The notes under the pieces: model-generated | What the model was told of the DNA's origin: nothing | The model's input: the letters and a program-made list of their open reading frames with translations, nothing else | The model's database searches: none | Shown here: piece after piece, positions 26,769 to 36,607 of the stretch | Numbering within the stretch: the stretch's first letter is position 1 | How the letters are laid out: each line of letters begins with the position of its first letter | Made by a program: the position numbers and the translations under genes | Assembly: GCF_007744255.1 (NCBI RefSeq) | Contig: NZ_CP036267.1 | Location: 4,568,001 to 4,632,000, forward strand | DNA: 64,000 bases | Source: Thalassoglobus polymorphus | GTDB lineage: Bacteria > Planctomycetota > Planctomycetia > Planctomycetales > Planctomycetaceae | Reading direction: 5' to 3'

Positions 26769-27356
26769 ATCGTGTTGCTTTACCAGTGGCAGCTTAAATC
26801 TGTAGCAGTTGTCGCATCCACATCTCGAAGATTTTCATGCTATCTGTGCCCGTGATGTACACGTTTCTCTCATAAAATTGCTGTTCGACACGAGGCAGAA
26901 CCTGAACACCTATTCGGAAGATGTCCTATCAATCAGATCGGCAGCGAGAGCGGTTCGGCTCAATGAACTGGAGAGACTTGAGACCGATTCTGCTATTTGG
27001 CCAAAGATTGTAACAATTACTCCGGTCTTACATGCGCATTCGTGCTTTCTCTCGAAAGCCAAATGCACCTGCCCCCATAAATTTAGATCAAATGTTACGA
27101 TTGTGTCTTACAGAATTTTGCTGGCGGACTCGACACGCGGGTCTTTTCGAAAAACTTATTCGCAATCGGTCTCTTGAAGTTCAGGTTCTCTTTGCAAAGA
27201 GATGGTCAGGACTTTGAACGAGCAATTTCGCTGGCTTTGCGATATCCTTTTGTCGACAGGCAATACCATTTTTGCCCGATGCCAATTCAGGCGACCGTCG
27301 GGCAGGCTGCTCAGGAGTCTCTGAGAGCACTTGAAGAGGTCACGAACGAGTCTTCC
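26769..27356. other. Intergenic region upstream of the histidine kinase
   Basis: Nearly 590 bp if the kinase starts at 27357. It holds a family B repeat (26836-26930) and a pair of inverted segments, CTTGAGACCGATT and AATCGGTCTCTTG, about 190 bases apart (near 26965 and 27164). No other gene is supported. Confidence 0.45.
26836..26930 (+). repeat. Family B dispersed repeat
   Basis: Its core at 26881-26924 (CTGTTCGACACGAGGCAGAA to TTCGGAAGATG) has the same 44-bp length as the 43196 and 60383 copies. The upstream GTGCCCGTGATG and TTTCTCTCATAAA also match the complement of the 43191-43291 copy. Confidence 0.85.
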
Positions 27357-28661
27357 ATGAATAACGAATCTGCTCCATCTGTGAAGTCCAGTCCGATGAA
27401 TCAGGTGGATGTCGATTGGCAGTTCATGGCGGAATCGATCACGCTCCGCATTCGCTGGTTTGGTTTGATCGTTGGCTATTTGCTGGTCAACGTTCTGTCA
27501 CCAAACGAGAGTCGCCCCTATCTCAACGGAATCCTGAGTCTCGGGGCTGCCTATGCCTTGTTCGACCTGACATGGCACAGGAAAGGGAAGGTGTTTCTCA
27601 GTCGGGTGCCGATCTTCATCTCCCTGATGGAAGCAGTCTTCATTGGATTGCTCTGCTATTTCGATGATGGAACCGATAGTGCTTTTCGCTTCTACTATTT
27701 TCTCTCCCTGCTGATCTGCGCACTCACCTATTCGCCCTCGGTGACCTATTCGACATTTGCATTGCATGCGGTCAGCTATTCAACCTTGGCGTATATGTCG
27801 GAAATCACATCACGCCGCGAATATGAGTCGTTAATTCTGATGCTCATTTTCATGGGGTGGGTCACGTGGGCCGGGACTTCCATCGCGATTCTTTTACGCC
27901 GGACTGGTCGACGTTTAACGAACCTCAACCTCGAGTTGGAAGATCGCATCGCTCGCAGAACAGGAGAGTTACAGCAGTCGCAGGCAATGCTCATTCAACA
28001 GGAAAAGCTGGCAGCCTTCGGACTCCTCGCTGCGGGAATTGCTCACGAAGTGGGAAACCCGCTGACGGCAATTAGCTCGCTGGTCCAGATGATGAATCGA
28101 AAAAAGCATGATGAAAAAACGCACGAGCGACTTGGTCTGATTGATGAACAACTCGGCAGAATTCAGAGAACACTCCGCGAATTGATTGAGTTCTCACGAC
28201 CTGGAACAAAAGTGTCGCAGAAGATCGACGTTCACGAGGTCGTGCGAAATGCACTCGACATTGCCAAGTATTATAAACGCAAGAAGGGGAAAACCATAAA
28301 AACGGAATTCCCTGAAAACCTTCCCACCATCACTGCCATCCGGGATCAAGTGCTACAAGTCTTTCTCAACCTGATCTTGAATGGATTGGATGCAACTGAG
28401 GAAGGGGGCACGATCGAAATCATCACGCGTGCGCAAAACGGGAAGGTTGAGATCGACTTTTGCGACAATGGTCACGGGATCGACACTGAAAGCCAACACC
28501 GGATTTTCGAACCTTACTACACAACTAAAAACAGCGGAACCGGGCTCGGTTTGTTTGTGTGTCGAAACATCGTCCGCTCCAGCAATGGTGAGCTATCACT
28601 CGTGCGATCTTCACGCAAATTCGGAACAGTCTTCCGGGTCACACTACCTGCCGACGAATAA
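27357..28661 (+). CDS. Membrane sensor histidine kinase
   Basis: A sensor kinase of about 434 residues. The frame opens at a TTG (27174); the ATG at 27357 is a better start, though the ribosome binding site is weak either way. About six membrane helices (from ITLRIRWFGLIVGYLL to LILMLIFMGWVTWAG) form the sensor. A coiled coil (LEDRIARRTGELQQSQ) leads into the H-box IAHEVGNPLTAISS. The ATPase boxes are NLILNGLDAT (N), DNGHGID (G1) and GTGLGL (G2). It is NtrB/AtoS-like in type. No response regulator is adjacent, so it is an orphan kinase here. Confidence 0.88.
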   Translation: MNNESAPSVKSSPMNQVDVDWQFMAESITLRIRWFGLIVGYLLVNVLSPNESRPYLNGILSLGAAYALFDLTWHRKGKVFLSRVPIFISLMEAVFIGLLCYFDDGTDSAFRFYYFLSLLICALTYSPSVTYSTFALHAVSYSTLAYMSEITSRREYESLILMLIFMGWVTWAGTSIAILLRRTGRRLTNLNLELEDRIARRTGELQQSQAMLIQQEKLAAFGLLAAGIAHEVGNPLTAISSLVQMMNRKKHDEKTHERLGLIDEQLGRIQRTLRELIEFSRPGTKVSQKIDVHEVVRNALDIAKYYKRKKGKTIKTEFPENLPTITAIRDQVLQVFLNLILNGLDATEEGGTIEIITRAQNGKVEIDFCDNGHGIDTESQHRIFEPYYTTKNSGTGLGLFVCRNIVRSSNGELSLVRSSRKFGTVFRVTLPADE

Positions 28662-28763
28662 AGCATTTCAATGCTTTTCATGCGATGAATCACTCATCTC
28701 ATGGGAGAGCGTTCAGACAGCTTCATCATAATATAAGCAGGATGCCGCGATCAGGCTGACACT

Positions 28764-30074
28764 TCACGCAACTTCGAGAATGACCGAACTCGCTTGGCCG
28801 ATCATTGTGAAGTTCACGCTCGCAAACAGCTTGTTATCGGTTGTCCTGGCCTGACCAGCCACAAGATCGATCCCCAGTGATTCATCCGGAGATGAGCTGT
28901 GAAGGGTTCCAGGGATTTTCCCTTCGCGAAGTGCCAGGATAGAACCTGCAATCTCCAGAAATCCGCTTCCAGCTCCGGAGTTCCCAAGTTGTCCTTTCAG
29001 GGACGTGATCGGAACGTTGACATCCTGAAGTAATGTTCGATAAGCCTTGGCTTCTTCAGCATCACCAATTGTCGTTCCTAACCCATGAGCATTGATATGC
29101 CCAAGATCGGCTACAGAAAGGCCCGCGCGTTTGAGCCCCGCAGAAATTGTGTTGACAACGGCCTGAGCCTGATCGGTTGTCCCATCTGCTCGGGCGACGC
29201 AAGACGATGCTCCACTGTGCAGTCTTGCATAAATCGTGGCTCCGCGAGCCTTGGCGTGCTCTTCTTCTTCAAGAAGCAAGCTTCCGGAACTTTCAGCAAC
29301 GACTTGACCACTTCGATTTTTATCAAAGGGTTTGCAGCTAGCAGAAACATCATCTGCATCGTAACCAAGTTCGTCCCAGAGCCGTGAATGCAATGTCCGC
29401 ATCGTGTGCAATCGCGTCCCGGTTCCTCCAACGACCATCATCTCTGCTGTTCCACGTTCAATGATGTTGAGAGCTTCTGTCATCGCAACACCAGGAGACG
29501 CTTCGTCCAAAGTGATGGAGTTATTCGGACCACGAGCATCGATGAAAATCCCGATATGACAGGCAGGCATGTTCGGCAGATACTTCAGCATCCAGAGAGG
29601 TTCCATCGCTTTGAGGCCATCCGCCCCCCAGCGATTCGAATCAAACTTCCCACTCTCTTCATCTACGCAACTCAGGCACGCTTCCGCAAGCGTAACAGGC
29701 GGATAGAACATCAGATTGGCGCCGAAGTCGACTCCGAGCCGTGAGTGATCAATTGCTTCGAGATCGAGCCCCGAATCTTCGAGTGCCAATAAGGCTGCAG
29801 CGGCGCCCATCTGGACTTCGCGGCACATGACCTTGATGCTTTTCTTTTGATCTTTGCTTTTGAAATACTGCTTCTTCAGAGACTTCTCATCAAAGTCTTT
29901 TACTTCACCGCCAACGCCATGAAATGCCACATGCCGCGAAGGGGATTCAACTTCGCCGATTCCAGAACGCCCTGAAAGCAGAGCTTCACCAAAGTCTGCA
30001 CGACTATTTCCAATCGGGGAAATCATCCCGATGCCAGTCACGACCACACGTCGATTTCGATTAGTAGAACTCAT
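28764..30074 (-). CDS. Ketosynthase-fold protein lacking the catalytic cysteine
   Basis: A beta-ketoacyl-ACP synthase-like protein of 436 residues from the ATG at 30074; the TTG at 30104 is an alternative. The thiolase fold is plain: VVVTGIGMISPIG at the start, a strong LLLEEEEHAKARGA, INAHGLGTTIGDAEEAKA (first catalytic His kept) and SLKGQLG (Lys kept). But the usual active-site Cys in the TACxSG motif is replaced (DEASPGV, so Ala in its place). The second His (GH motif) is Asn in LGNSGAG, and the C-terminal GFGGTN loop is lost (IGQASS). It cannot condense in the normal way. It may be a chain-length-factor-like partner or have another use. No ACP lies nearby. Confidence 0.85.
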   Translation of the reverse strand: MSSTNRNRRVVVTGIGMISPIGNSRADFGEALLSGRSGIGEVESPSRHVAFHGVGGEVKDFDEKSLKKQYFKSKDQKKSIKVMCREVQMGAAAALLALEDSGLDLEAIDHSRLGVDFGANLMFYPPVTLAEACLSCVDEESGKFDSNRWGADGLKAMEPLWMLKYLPNMPACHIGIFIDARGPNNSITLDEASPGVAMTEALNIIERGTAEMMVVGGTGTRLHTMRTLHSRLWDELGYDADDVSASCKPFDKNRSGQVVAESSGSLLLEEEEHAKARGATIYARLHSGASSCVARADGTTDQAQAVVNTISAGLKRAGLSVADLGHINAHGLGTTIGDAEEAKAYRTLLQDVNVPITSLKGQLGNSGAGSGFLEIAGSILALREGKIPGTLHSSSPDESLGIDLVAGQARTTDNKLFASVNFTMIGQASSVILEVA

Positions 30075-30351
30075 TACAGAATGTGATCTCAAAAAAAATG
30101 CCAAACCCCACCATCACAGTCAACGACATTATCGGGACCATGAAACAAATAGACTCAGATTGATGCGTGACCAATCCATCTCAAATCGACGAAAACATGT
30201 CACTCCAGAATCATCGACAGATTTTTCAAGCGCATCAATAGAAACGTCCCGCCATCGAATTGCTGGCCTGAAGATTCTACTCCAACCAGCAAAATCGACA
30301 CAACCAGTACAACCTGAACCGAGACCTCAAAGCCTGTCATCGACAAGAGTG

Positions 30352-31449
30352 TTACTTACCGCCACCTTCACGAAGTCGCGGGTCTGTTGCCTCTTGCAGA
30401 CCTTCTCCGATGAGATTGTACGCAAGGACGGTAAAGAAAATCGATAGTCCCGGAAAAAGAATCAACCACCAGTTCTGGTAGTTTGATTGCCCCAGACGTA
30501 AGAGCTTCCCCCAGCTAGGGTTGGGTGGAGGCGCCCCGAATCCGAGATAACTGAGTCCAGATTCGATCAAGATCGCCGCAGCGATCCCAAATGTGATCGG
30601 AACCAAGACCGGAGCAAGGGCATTTGGAAGCAAATATTTGTACATAATCCGGGTGTTCGGAACCCCCAGAACTCTGGCAGCTGCGACGTATTCCATCTGC
30701 TTGAGCTTCAAAAACTCTGCACGGGTCAGCCTCGCAATCCCGGTCCAGCCAGTCATTCCGATGACTGCCATCATTTGCCAGATATTCGGGCTTTCAATGA
30801 CTGCAATGAGGGCCAGAATCAGCACGAGTGCCGGAATACACATTACGACTTCAATAATTCGGCTGATGACCGTATCGACCCAACCTCCGAAAAAACCGGC
30901 AAGTGCTCCCAGGGTAATCCCGATCGCTGAGGCGATTCCCATCGAGACAAATCCGACCAGCAATGCGGTCCGTGTCCCGTGGACCATCTGAGCAAAGACA
31001 TCAACGCCTCGCGTGTCGGTTCCAAAGAAATTGAGGGACGACGGCTCGCCAGCCTGCGGATTTGCGGGGCGACCAGGCCATTCATCTTCTTCGACTTGTC
31101 GAGTCGGATCGTTAAAATTGAGTGGCCAAATGGCCCAGCTTTCAGGGTCTTTTTCTTTGAGCGTGTTGGGGTAACGCTTCTGAAAATGATCTTTGGTAAA
31201 GACGGCTTCCCAGCTCGGGCTGAAGTATCCCATCGCAGGGAAATAGAGATTCCCTTTGTACTTCGCGATGATCGGTTTCGTTCCGACGATTGCGGGCGAG
31301 AAAAATGCAACCAGTGCGAGAAAGAGCACGAACGCGAGTGCCGTCATAGCCAACTTGCGTTGACGAAACTGCCCCCAGGCTTCCTTCCAGAATCCCGGAG
31401 ATTTCTTCAACATTGTAATTTCAATAGTTGTTTCAGGTTGAGAATTCAT
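30352..31449 (-). CDS. Oligopeptide-type ABC transporter permease (OppC/DppC-like)
   Basis: A 365-residue inner-membrane permease. The N-terminal OppC domain (QFRQRKLAMTALAFVLFLAL) is followed by a periplasmic segment of about 110 residues, longer than usual, then the BPD_transp_1 domain with the EAA-like loop EFLKLKQMEYVAAARVLGVP. Its ATG overlaps the stop of the OppB-like gene by four bases. It is the last gene of a three-gene leftward operon. Confidence 0.92.
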   Translation of the reverse strand: MNSQPETTIEITMLKKSPGFWKEAWGQFRQRKLAMTALAFVLFLALVAFFSPAIVGTKPIIAKYKGNLYFPAMGYFSPSWEAVFTKDHFQKRYPNTLKEKDPESWAIWPLNFNDPTRQVEEDEWPGRPANPQAGEPSSLNFFGTDTRGVDVFAQMVHGTRTALLVGFVSMGIASAIGITLGALAGFFGGWVDTVISRIIEVVMCIPALVLILALIAVIESPNIWQMMAVIGMTGWTGIARLTRAEFLKLKQMEYVAAARVLGVPNTRIMYKYLLPNALAPVLVPITFGIAAAILIESGLSYLGFGAPPPNPSWGKLLRLGQSNYQNWWLILFPGLSIFFTVLAYNLIGEGLQEATDPRLREGGGK

Positions 31450-32435
31450 GACTGGCTGTCCAATCGAATTCTTGGATCGACGATGGCATAAAGTACATCA
31501 GCCAGCAGCTGAGCAGCCAACGTGAGAACTGCAAACATGAGGGTCAGTCCCATCACGGTCGGATAATCTCGGTCGTTAATTGACAAGAAGAACTGTCGTC
31601 CAATCCCGGGCCAGGTGAAGATCTGTTCGATGATCACAGATCCACTCAAAAGTGAGGGAAGCGTCAGCCCCAAGAGAGTGACGAGTGGAATGAGTGTATT
31701 TCGAAATGCGTGGTGCCACAAAACCTTCACGTTACCCAGTCCTTTCGAGCGGGCTGTCCGGATGTAATCTTGCCGCAGCACTTCCTGCAGATTTGCTCGA
31801 ACAAATCGAGAGTAATAAGCGAGACTGCCATAGGTGTAGACCGTCACAGGCAGGAACGCGTGCCAAGCTAAGTCTTTCACCTTTTCGAATGTTGAAAGCG
31901 ATTCGTAATTATCGCTCACCATTCCAAACAACGGAAAGATCTCATACTCGACAGACAGGTACAGCTGAAGAAATAGAGCCGCAACAAAACTGGGGAATGA
32001 GTACAGCATATATAAAACCGTACTGATCACCCTTTCGTCGGTTTGTCCATTTCGGGCAGCTGAATAAATTCCGATCGGAATCGACAGGATGAATGTCAGC
32101 AACAGGGAAGGAACGGAGAGCAGTAAGGTCGGACCGATCCGCTCTCCGATCATGTCTGCGACCGGTTTTTTATGAGAGAACGAGCGACCAAGATCACCCT
32201 GCAGGACGTTGCCGACCCACAGGACGTACGCTTCCGGCCACGGCTTATCTAGACCGTATGCCGCAGCGAGTTCCTGGAGCCGTTGCTCGGACATTTGCTT
32301 GGTCGGATCTTGCTCTGCCATATCCACAGTGAGTGGAGTCCCAGGCATACTGCGAATGAGCCCATAAATCACAAACGTGATTAATAAAAGCGTAAAGGCT
32401 CCAATCGCGATCCGTCTCACGATGTAACTTAACAT
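31446..32435 (-). CDS. Oligopeptide-type ABC transporter permease (OppB/DppB-like)
   Basis: An inner-membrane permease of about 329 residues from the ATG at 32435 (MLSYIVRRIAIGAFTLLLI); the frame continues to 32462. It has six membrane helices, the OppB motif QDYIRTARSKGLG (EAA loop) and IPLVTLLGLTLPSLLSGSV. It lies 55 bases downstream of the binding-protein gene and overlaps OppC. Confidence 0.93.
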   Translation of the reverse strand: MLSYIVRRIAIGAFTLLLITFVIYGLIRSMPGTPLTVDMAEQDPTKQMSEQRLQELAAAYGLDKPWPEAYVLWVGNVLQGDLGRSFSHKKPVADMIGERIGPTLLLSVPSLLLTFILSIPIGIYSAARNGQTDERVISTVLYMLYSFPSFVAALFLQLYLSVEYEIFPLFGMVSDNYESLSTFEKVKDLAWHAFLPVTVYTYGSLAYYSRFVRANLQEVLRQDYIRTARSKGLGNVKVLWHHAFRNTLIPLVTLLGLTLPSLLSGSVIIEQIFTWPGIGRQFFLSINDRDYPTVMGLTLMFAVLTLAAQLLADVLYAIVDPRIRLDSQS

Positions 32436-32490
32436 GTCACAGTTTCCACATACTCGAATCAATCCATTTCATCTTGAAAAGCACGTTGCG

Positions 32491-34413
32491 TTATTGCTCC
32501 GTGTAGATGGAATCAAATCCGGGGCTGTAACTGTAGGGACCGCGTGGACTGAATTCGTACCCGCGCAGATCCTTGCTGAATCCATAGAATGCTGACCGAT
32601 AGTACAACCATGTGTACGGCTGCGCTTCCCAAAGGATGTCGTCGATCTTCCGGTAATACGTTGCACGCTTGTCGCGCTCTAATTCAAATTTCGCTTTGGC
32701 GAATAACTCGTCAACCTCTTTGTTTGAGTATCTGACGTAGTTTCGTTGCTCGCCTGTTTTCCAGAGGTTTTCCGTCGAGTATGGATCTGCTCCTGTTCCC
32801 CACCCGGCAAACTGAGCCTGAAACTTTCCTTCTCGAGCCCTCTCCTGCATGACAGTGAATTCGGTTGGCTGCACAGTGCAAGAAACACCAATTCGACCAA
32901 GACTTTCTTTGAGGGAGGTACAGATGTCGATCCTCAATTGTTGTGTCGAACACATGATTGAAAACTCGAATTTGATTTTCTTGCCGTTGATTTCCTTCTC
33001 GCGAATTCCGTCGCCGTCGTTATCGATCCAGCCTGCTTCATCGAGGAGTTGTGCAGCTTTCTCAAGATCTTGTTTATATGGCGTTCGCGGTTTGACCGGA
33101 CCCGCCCACGAATCTTTGTGATACTCACTCGTCGACTGAGGATACAAGCCGTAGCAAAGGGTGTTGAGAATGTAGTCATAATCAACGGAATACGACATTG
33201 CTTTTCGGACTCGCTTATCCTTGAAGAAGGGTGTTTGCATATTCCACCCCAGGTAGTAATAGACCCACTGCTCGCCGCGGGCTTTCGTATTCAAATTATA
33301 GAAATCATCATCTGTGGTCTGGTCAGTCCACTGCTCAGGCTGAAGCTCCATCTCTTCGATCTTGCCCCCTTTGAGAGCCAACAGAGCGGTGTTGGAATCT
33401 TCGATGACTCTGAAGCGAATCGTTTTGAAATGAGGCTTGCTTCGCACCTGTTTGCCTTTGTACATGTACCAGTCTTCGCGTCGTTCAAGAACGATTTCTC
33501 GTCCCTTCAGGCGTTTCACCATTTTGTAAGGACCGCCACAAACCGGGTTCTCTTCATATTTCTGGTGATACTCTGAATCTGCCAGTGTCGGGTCTTCATC
33601 GATCGATTTTTCGTAGATGTGTTTTGGGACCACAGGGAAGTTAAGATTCCAGACATTGGTCGCCAGCGGGTCTTTGTGGAAATAAACCAGCGTATGGTCG
33701 TCGTACGCTTCGACCCAGCGAATCGTTTCCATCCCTGTCCGAACGGCTGGAATCGGAATCTTTGGGTTCATGATCATCTTGAAAGAGAACTCGACATCAT
33801 GGGCTGTGATTGGAGTCCCGTCTGACCAGACGAGGTCATCACGAATGACAACTTTGTCATACAATTTATCTTCGCTCGTTTGCCAAGAGACAACGACTTC
33901 ACTTGGCGCAAATGGATCCATGACTCTGTCGATACCAAACAGTCCAAAGCCGGTCAGGCCAGTCACCCAGAATTCGTAAGTCGAACTGCCCATCACAGGG
34001 TTTGATGATTTGATGTCGGCTGGAAGCAATCGATTGATTTCGGCATCGTAGTCAATGACGCTATCGGACTTTGGCAACTGTCCCATGGCGCTGAGAATCT
34101 TCTCATTCGTCTCGTTCGAGACATTCTTGAGTTTCAGCGCTTCCTCGACTGTTGCTAAAGGTTTTTCCTTCGCCTGCTCCTCAAGCGTTTTCTCCATCGC
34201 ACTGTAGACAGGACGATCTTCCCACTTCACTTTCGCGTCCAACTCTTCCAAAGCTGGGGCGTCGAAGGGTTCAAGAAGAACTTCTTCTTCTGTGGATTCC
34301 CCACTTCCTCCTGTACCAGGATAGTCGGGTTTCGAGGGGCACCCCGAACACAGAATCACTAATGAAAAGAAAAGTGTCAAAAAGAGAGAGGAACTCGATA
34401 CGCGGGTCCGCAT
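32491..34413 (-). CDS. Oligopeptide-type ABC substrate-binding lipoprotein
   Basis: A 640-residue SBP family 5 protein. The lipobox LCSGC (residues about 21-25) marks it as a lipoprotein. A negatively charged N-terminal stretch precedes the binding domain (FKMIMNPKIPIPAVRTGMET, KAMSYSVDYDYILNTLCYGL, EAGWIDNDGDGIREKEINGK). These match the large dipeptide/oligopeptide binding family; such proteins in planctomycetes may also bind oligosaccharides. It is the first gene of the leftward operon with two permeases. No OppD/OppF ATPases follow, so the ATPases must lie elsewhere. Confidence 0.92.
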   Translation of the reverse strand: MRTRVSSSSLFLTLFFSLVILCSGCPSKPDYPGTGGSGESTEEEVLLEPFDAPALEELDAKVKWEDRPVYSAMEKTLEEQAKEKPLATVEEALKLKNVSNETNEKILSAMGQLPKSDSVIDYDAEINRLLPADIKSSNPVMGSSTYEFWVTGLTGFGLFGIDRVMDPFAPSEVVVSWQTSEDKLYDKVVIRDDLVWSDGTPITAHDVEFSFKMIMNPKIPIPAVRTGMETIRWVEAYDDHTLVYFHKDPLATNVWNLNFPVVPKHIYEKSIDEDPTLADSEYHQKYEENPVCGGPYKMVKRLKGREIVLERREDWYMYKGKQVRSKPHFKTIRFRVIEDSNTALLALKGGKIEEMELQPEQWTDQTTDDDFYNLNTKARGEQWVYYYLGWNMQTPFFKDKRVRKAMSYSVDYDYILNTLCYGLYPQSTSEYHKDSWAGPVKPRTPYKQDLEKAAQLLDEAGWIDNDGDGIREKEINGKKIKFEFSIMCSTQQLRIDICTSLKESLGRIGVSCTVQPTEFTVMQERAREGKFQAQFAGWGTGADPYSTENLWKTGEQRNYVRYSNKEVDELFAKAKFELERDKRATYYRKIDDILWEAQPYTWLYYRSAFYGFSKDLRGYEFSPRGPYSYSPGFDSIYTEQ

Positions 34414-34851
34414 TGGGAAGGCATCCTTTGCAACTGGTCTTCAATCCGTTTCCGCTGTTGAATTCTTCGCCGAATCCAAAAACAGCAGGCTATTCCGAGG
34501 TCAGTATGATGGATATTGGCAAACAGGGCGAGTTGCGACAAGAGCGAAAGGTGTTTCAGGCAAAATGAGCCATAAAATTTTTGAGCAATCTCAGAGCTTT
34601 TCTGGCCCTGCCCGGGGCTGAAGAAGAAGCAGAGGAAAAGGCGGATTCTCAACTCTTACAGAATTCTTACATTCGTTTTACGAGTTCCTGACCACTCACT
34701 TTCAGTTTTTGCATCTAATAACTGTCATGAACGCTCCGTTCATTTTTCGCGATCCGGAAGCCTTACGTCGTCAATCTTTCCTATACTCCGGGGAGTCGAC
34801 ACCAGATTTCGGGATCTGCTTGAAAACGTTCTCTTGAGAAGGAATCGAACG
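34414..34851. other. Divergent intergenic region
   Basis: About 440 bp between the divergent binding-protein and vWA genes, expected to contain both promoters. No strong -10/-35 pair, repeat or RNA gene was recognised. Confidence 0.5.
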
Positions 34852-36246
34852 ATGAAGATGAATTTCAAAGCAATGATGGTCACAGGCCTGGCAGTCGCCT
34901 TGATGCACGCCGGGACGACTCACGCGGAACAGGTCACGTTAGACGTCTCTCCGGCTTACACTGTTCTCAAGTCAGGAAAGAAACAGACGACGTGGATTCG
35001 CGTCGGCGTGACAGGCTTCGAGATGAAAGCCGACAAAGAGCGGGCTCCGGTCAATGTCGCCATTGTTCTCGACAAGTCTGGATCAATGAGTGGTGAGAAG
35101 ATTGCAAAAGCCCGTGAGGCAGCCATGGGAGCGATTGACCGCCTTGGCCCAAACGACATTGTGACCGTGGTCACCTACGACACGACCGTCAATGTTTTGG
35201 TTCCAGCAACGAAGCTGACAGACAAAGCGTACGTCAAAGCAGCCATCGCCGGTGTTAACTCAGGTGGTGGGACGGCGTTGTTTGCAGGTGTCAGCAAAGG
35301 GGCTGCGGAGATTCGAAAGTTCCTCGAGAAAGAACGAGTTAACAGAATCATCCTGCTTTCTGATGGACTGGCAAACGAAGGACCGAGTTCACCAAGCGAA
35401 CTGGGAGCCTTGGGAGCCTCATTAAAAAAAGAAGGCATTTCGGTTTCCACACTCGGTTTAGGACTCGACTACAACGAAGACCTGATGGCTCAACTGGCGA
35501 GTAAGAGTGGTGGAAATCATGAATTCATTGAACGTGCTACAGAGCTCGCAGACATCTTTAATCGCGAATTCGATGACGTCACTTCGGTTGTCGCACAAGA
35601 AGTGAGCATCAAAATTGTGGTCCCCGAAGGAGTTCGGCCAGTTCGTGTCTTGGGCAATGATGCCGAGATCGCTGGTCAGAACATCCAGCTCCTGTTCAAT
35701 CAGCTCTATAGCAAGCAAAACCGCCATGTCGTTCTGGAAGTTGAAGTCCCTCCATCAGAAAATGGTCAAAAATTGTCGCTCGCGAAAATTTCAGCGAACT
35801 ACCACAACATGCAAAGTGGTAAGACGGACAGTTTGAGCGGTGCGGCATCTGTGAAGTTCAGCGACAAGGACAAACTTGTTGAAAAATCGCTGGACAAGAA
35901 AGTCATGGAAGATGTTGTTGTCTTCGTTGCAAATGAGCAAAACCGACTGGCGACAGATTTCCTTGATGCAGGCGATCTCTTTAAGTGTGCCCGGACGCTT
36001 GAAGAGAGCAATATTTTCCTGAAAGAGAACGCCCAAAAACTCGGAAGAAGCGCGAAGCTCGAAGCGATTATCATCTCGAACGGTGCTCAGGTTCAGGCAC
36101 TCAAAAATCGAGATGTGAACCGTGCTCGAAAAGACATGCGGTACCTCCAGAATTCCATTGACCTCAACACATCCGAGATTTCATCGAAGTTGCAAGTTCA
36201 GGAGCCAGTCCAATCACCCGCTCCACCGACTCCAAGAAATCCTTAA
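34852..36246 (+). CDS. Exported von Willebrand factor A domain protein
   Basis: A 464-residue protein. The start at 34852 is supported by AGAAGGA 8 bases upstream; the frame reaches back to a TTG at 34834. A signal peptide (MKMNFKAMMVTGLAVALMHA) ends near THAEQ. The vWA domain at about 45-230 has a full MIDAS site (DKSGSMSG, the GGTALF threonine and SDGLANEG aspartate), so it should bind Mg and a ligand. The C-terminal part, about 230-430, is beta-rich then helical, as in the YfbK/marine proteobacterial vWA group. A Q/P-rich tail ends the protein. Confidence 0.88.
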   Translation: MKMNFKAMMVTGLAVALMHAGTTHAEQVTLDVSPAYTVLKSGKKQTTWIRVGVTGFEMKADKERAPVNVAIVLDKSGSMSGEKIAKAREAAMGAIDRLGPNDIVTVVTYDTTVNVLVPATKLTDKAYVKAAIAGVNSGGGTALFAGVSKGAAEIRKFLEKERVNRIILLSDGLANEGPSSPSELGALGASLKKEGISVSTLGLGLDYNEDLMAQLASKSGGNHEFIERATELADIFNREFDDVTSVVAQEVSIKIVVPEGVRPVRVLGNDAEIAGQNIQLLFNQLYSKQNRHVVLEVEVPPSENGQKLSLAKISANYHNMQSGKTDSLSGAASVKFSDKDKLVEKSLDKKVMEDVVVFVANEQNRLATDFLDAGDLFKCARTLEESNIFLKENAQKLGRSAKLEAIIISNGAQVQALKNRDVNRARKDMRYLQNSIDLNTSEISSKLQVQEPVQSPAPPTPRNP

Positions 36247-36250
36247 GTCG

Positions 36251-36312
36251 CGTAGAACATTTTTGGAGATGGTGTACGCGTTCCGTCTCGTGAGAACAAG
36301 CTATTCGTCAAA
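36251..36312 (-). repeat. Family B dispersed repeat, moderately diverged
   Basis: Read leftward: CTTGTTCTCACGAGACGGAA, then GCGTACACCATCT and AAAAATGTTCTACG. These positions follow the CTGTTCGCCACGAGGCAGG, ACCAGTTCGAAAGATGCTCTAG layout of the copy at 43191. Confidence 0.55.
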
Positions 36313-36491
36313 TGAAAGAAGATTCTCGCTAAGACAGGGACTAAGTAAGTGTTCGAAAGAGACGAAAATTCGAACCATTGAAGCCTCATATTCAACCGCT
36401 TCAAATAAGTTCGTAGCCACGCCACTACGGATCGAGACACTTTTCCGAGAATCAATTTCTTGATCACTCCATTATCCTGAGAACCGACAGA

Positions 36492-36530
36492 CTTGTTCAG
36501 GGCAAGGCAATGCCTTGAACAAGTTTTTTT
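36492..36530 (+). terminator. Rho-independent terminator upstream of the sensor kinase
   Basis: A 13-bp inverted repeat (CTTGTTCAGGGCA with one mismatch to TGCCTTGAACAAG) with a 6-base loop, followed by seven T residues at 36524-36530. It ends upstream transcription and shows that the downstream kinase frame opening at 36515 cannot be the true start. Confidence 0.85.
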
Positions 36531-36607
36531 CTGACAGCCTGCTCAGGCCGCACATAAGTTCTCCGTATTTCTTCGTTCATCAGGAACAGCTTGGTACACT
36601 TTTGAAT

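Larger units (their letters stand above)
36247..36601. other. Intergenic region: family B repeat and terminator
   Basis: Contains a family B repeat and a strong terminator (both listed separately), then about 70 bp holding the kinase promoter. No gene is supported. Confidence 0.55.

Noticed and set aside
36515-36607. N-terminal extension of the sensor kinase from the TTG at 36515
   Set aside because: The TTG lies in the right arm of a rho-independent terminator, and the extension has no signal or family support.
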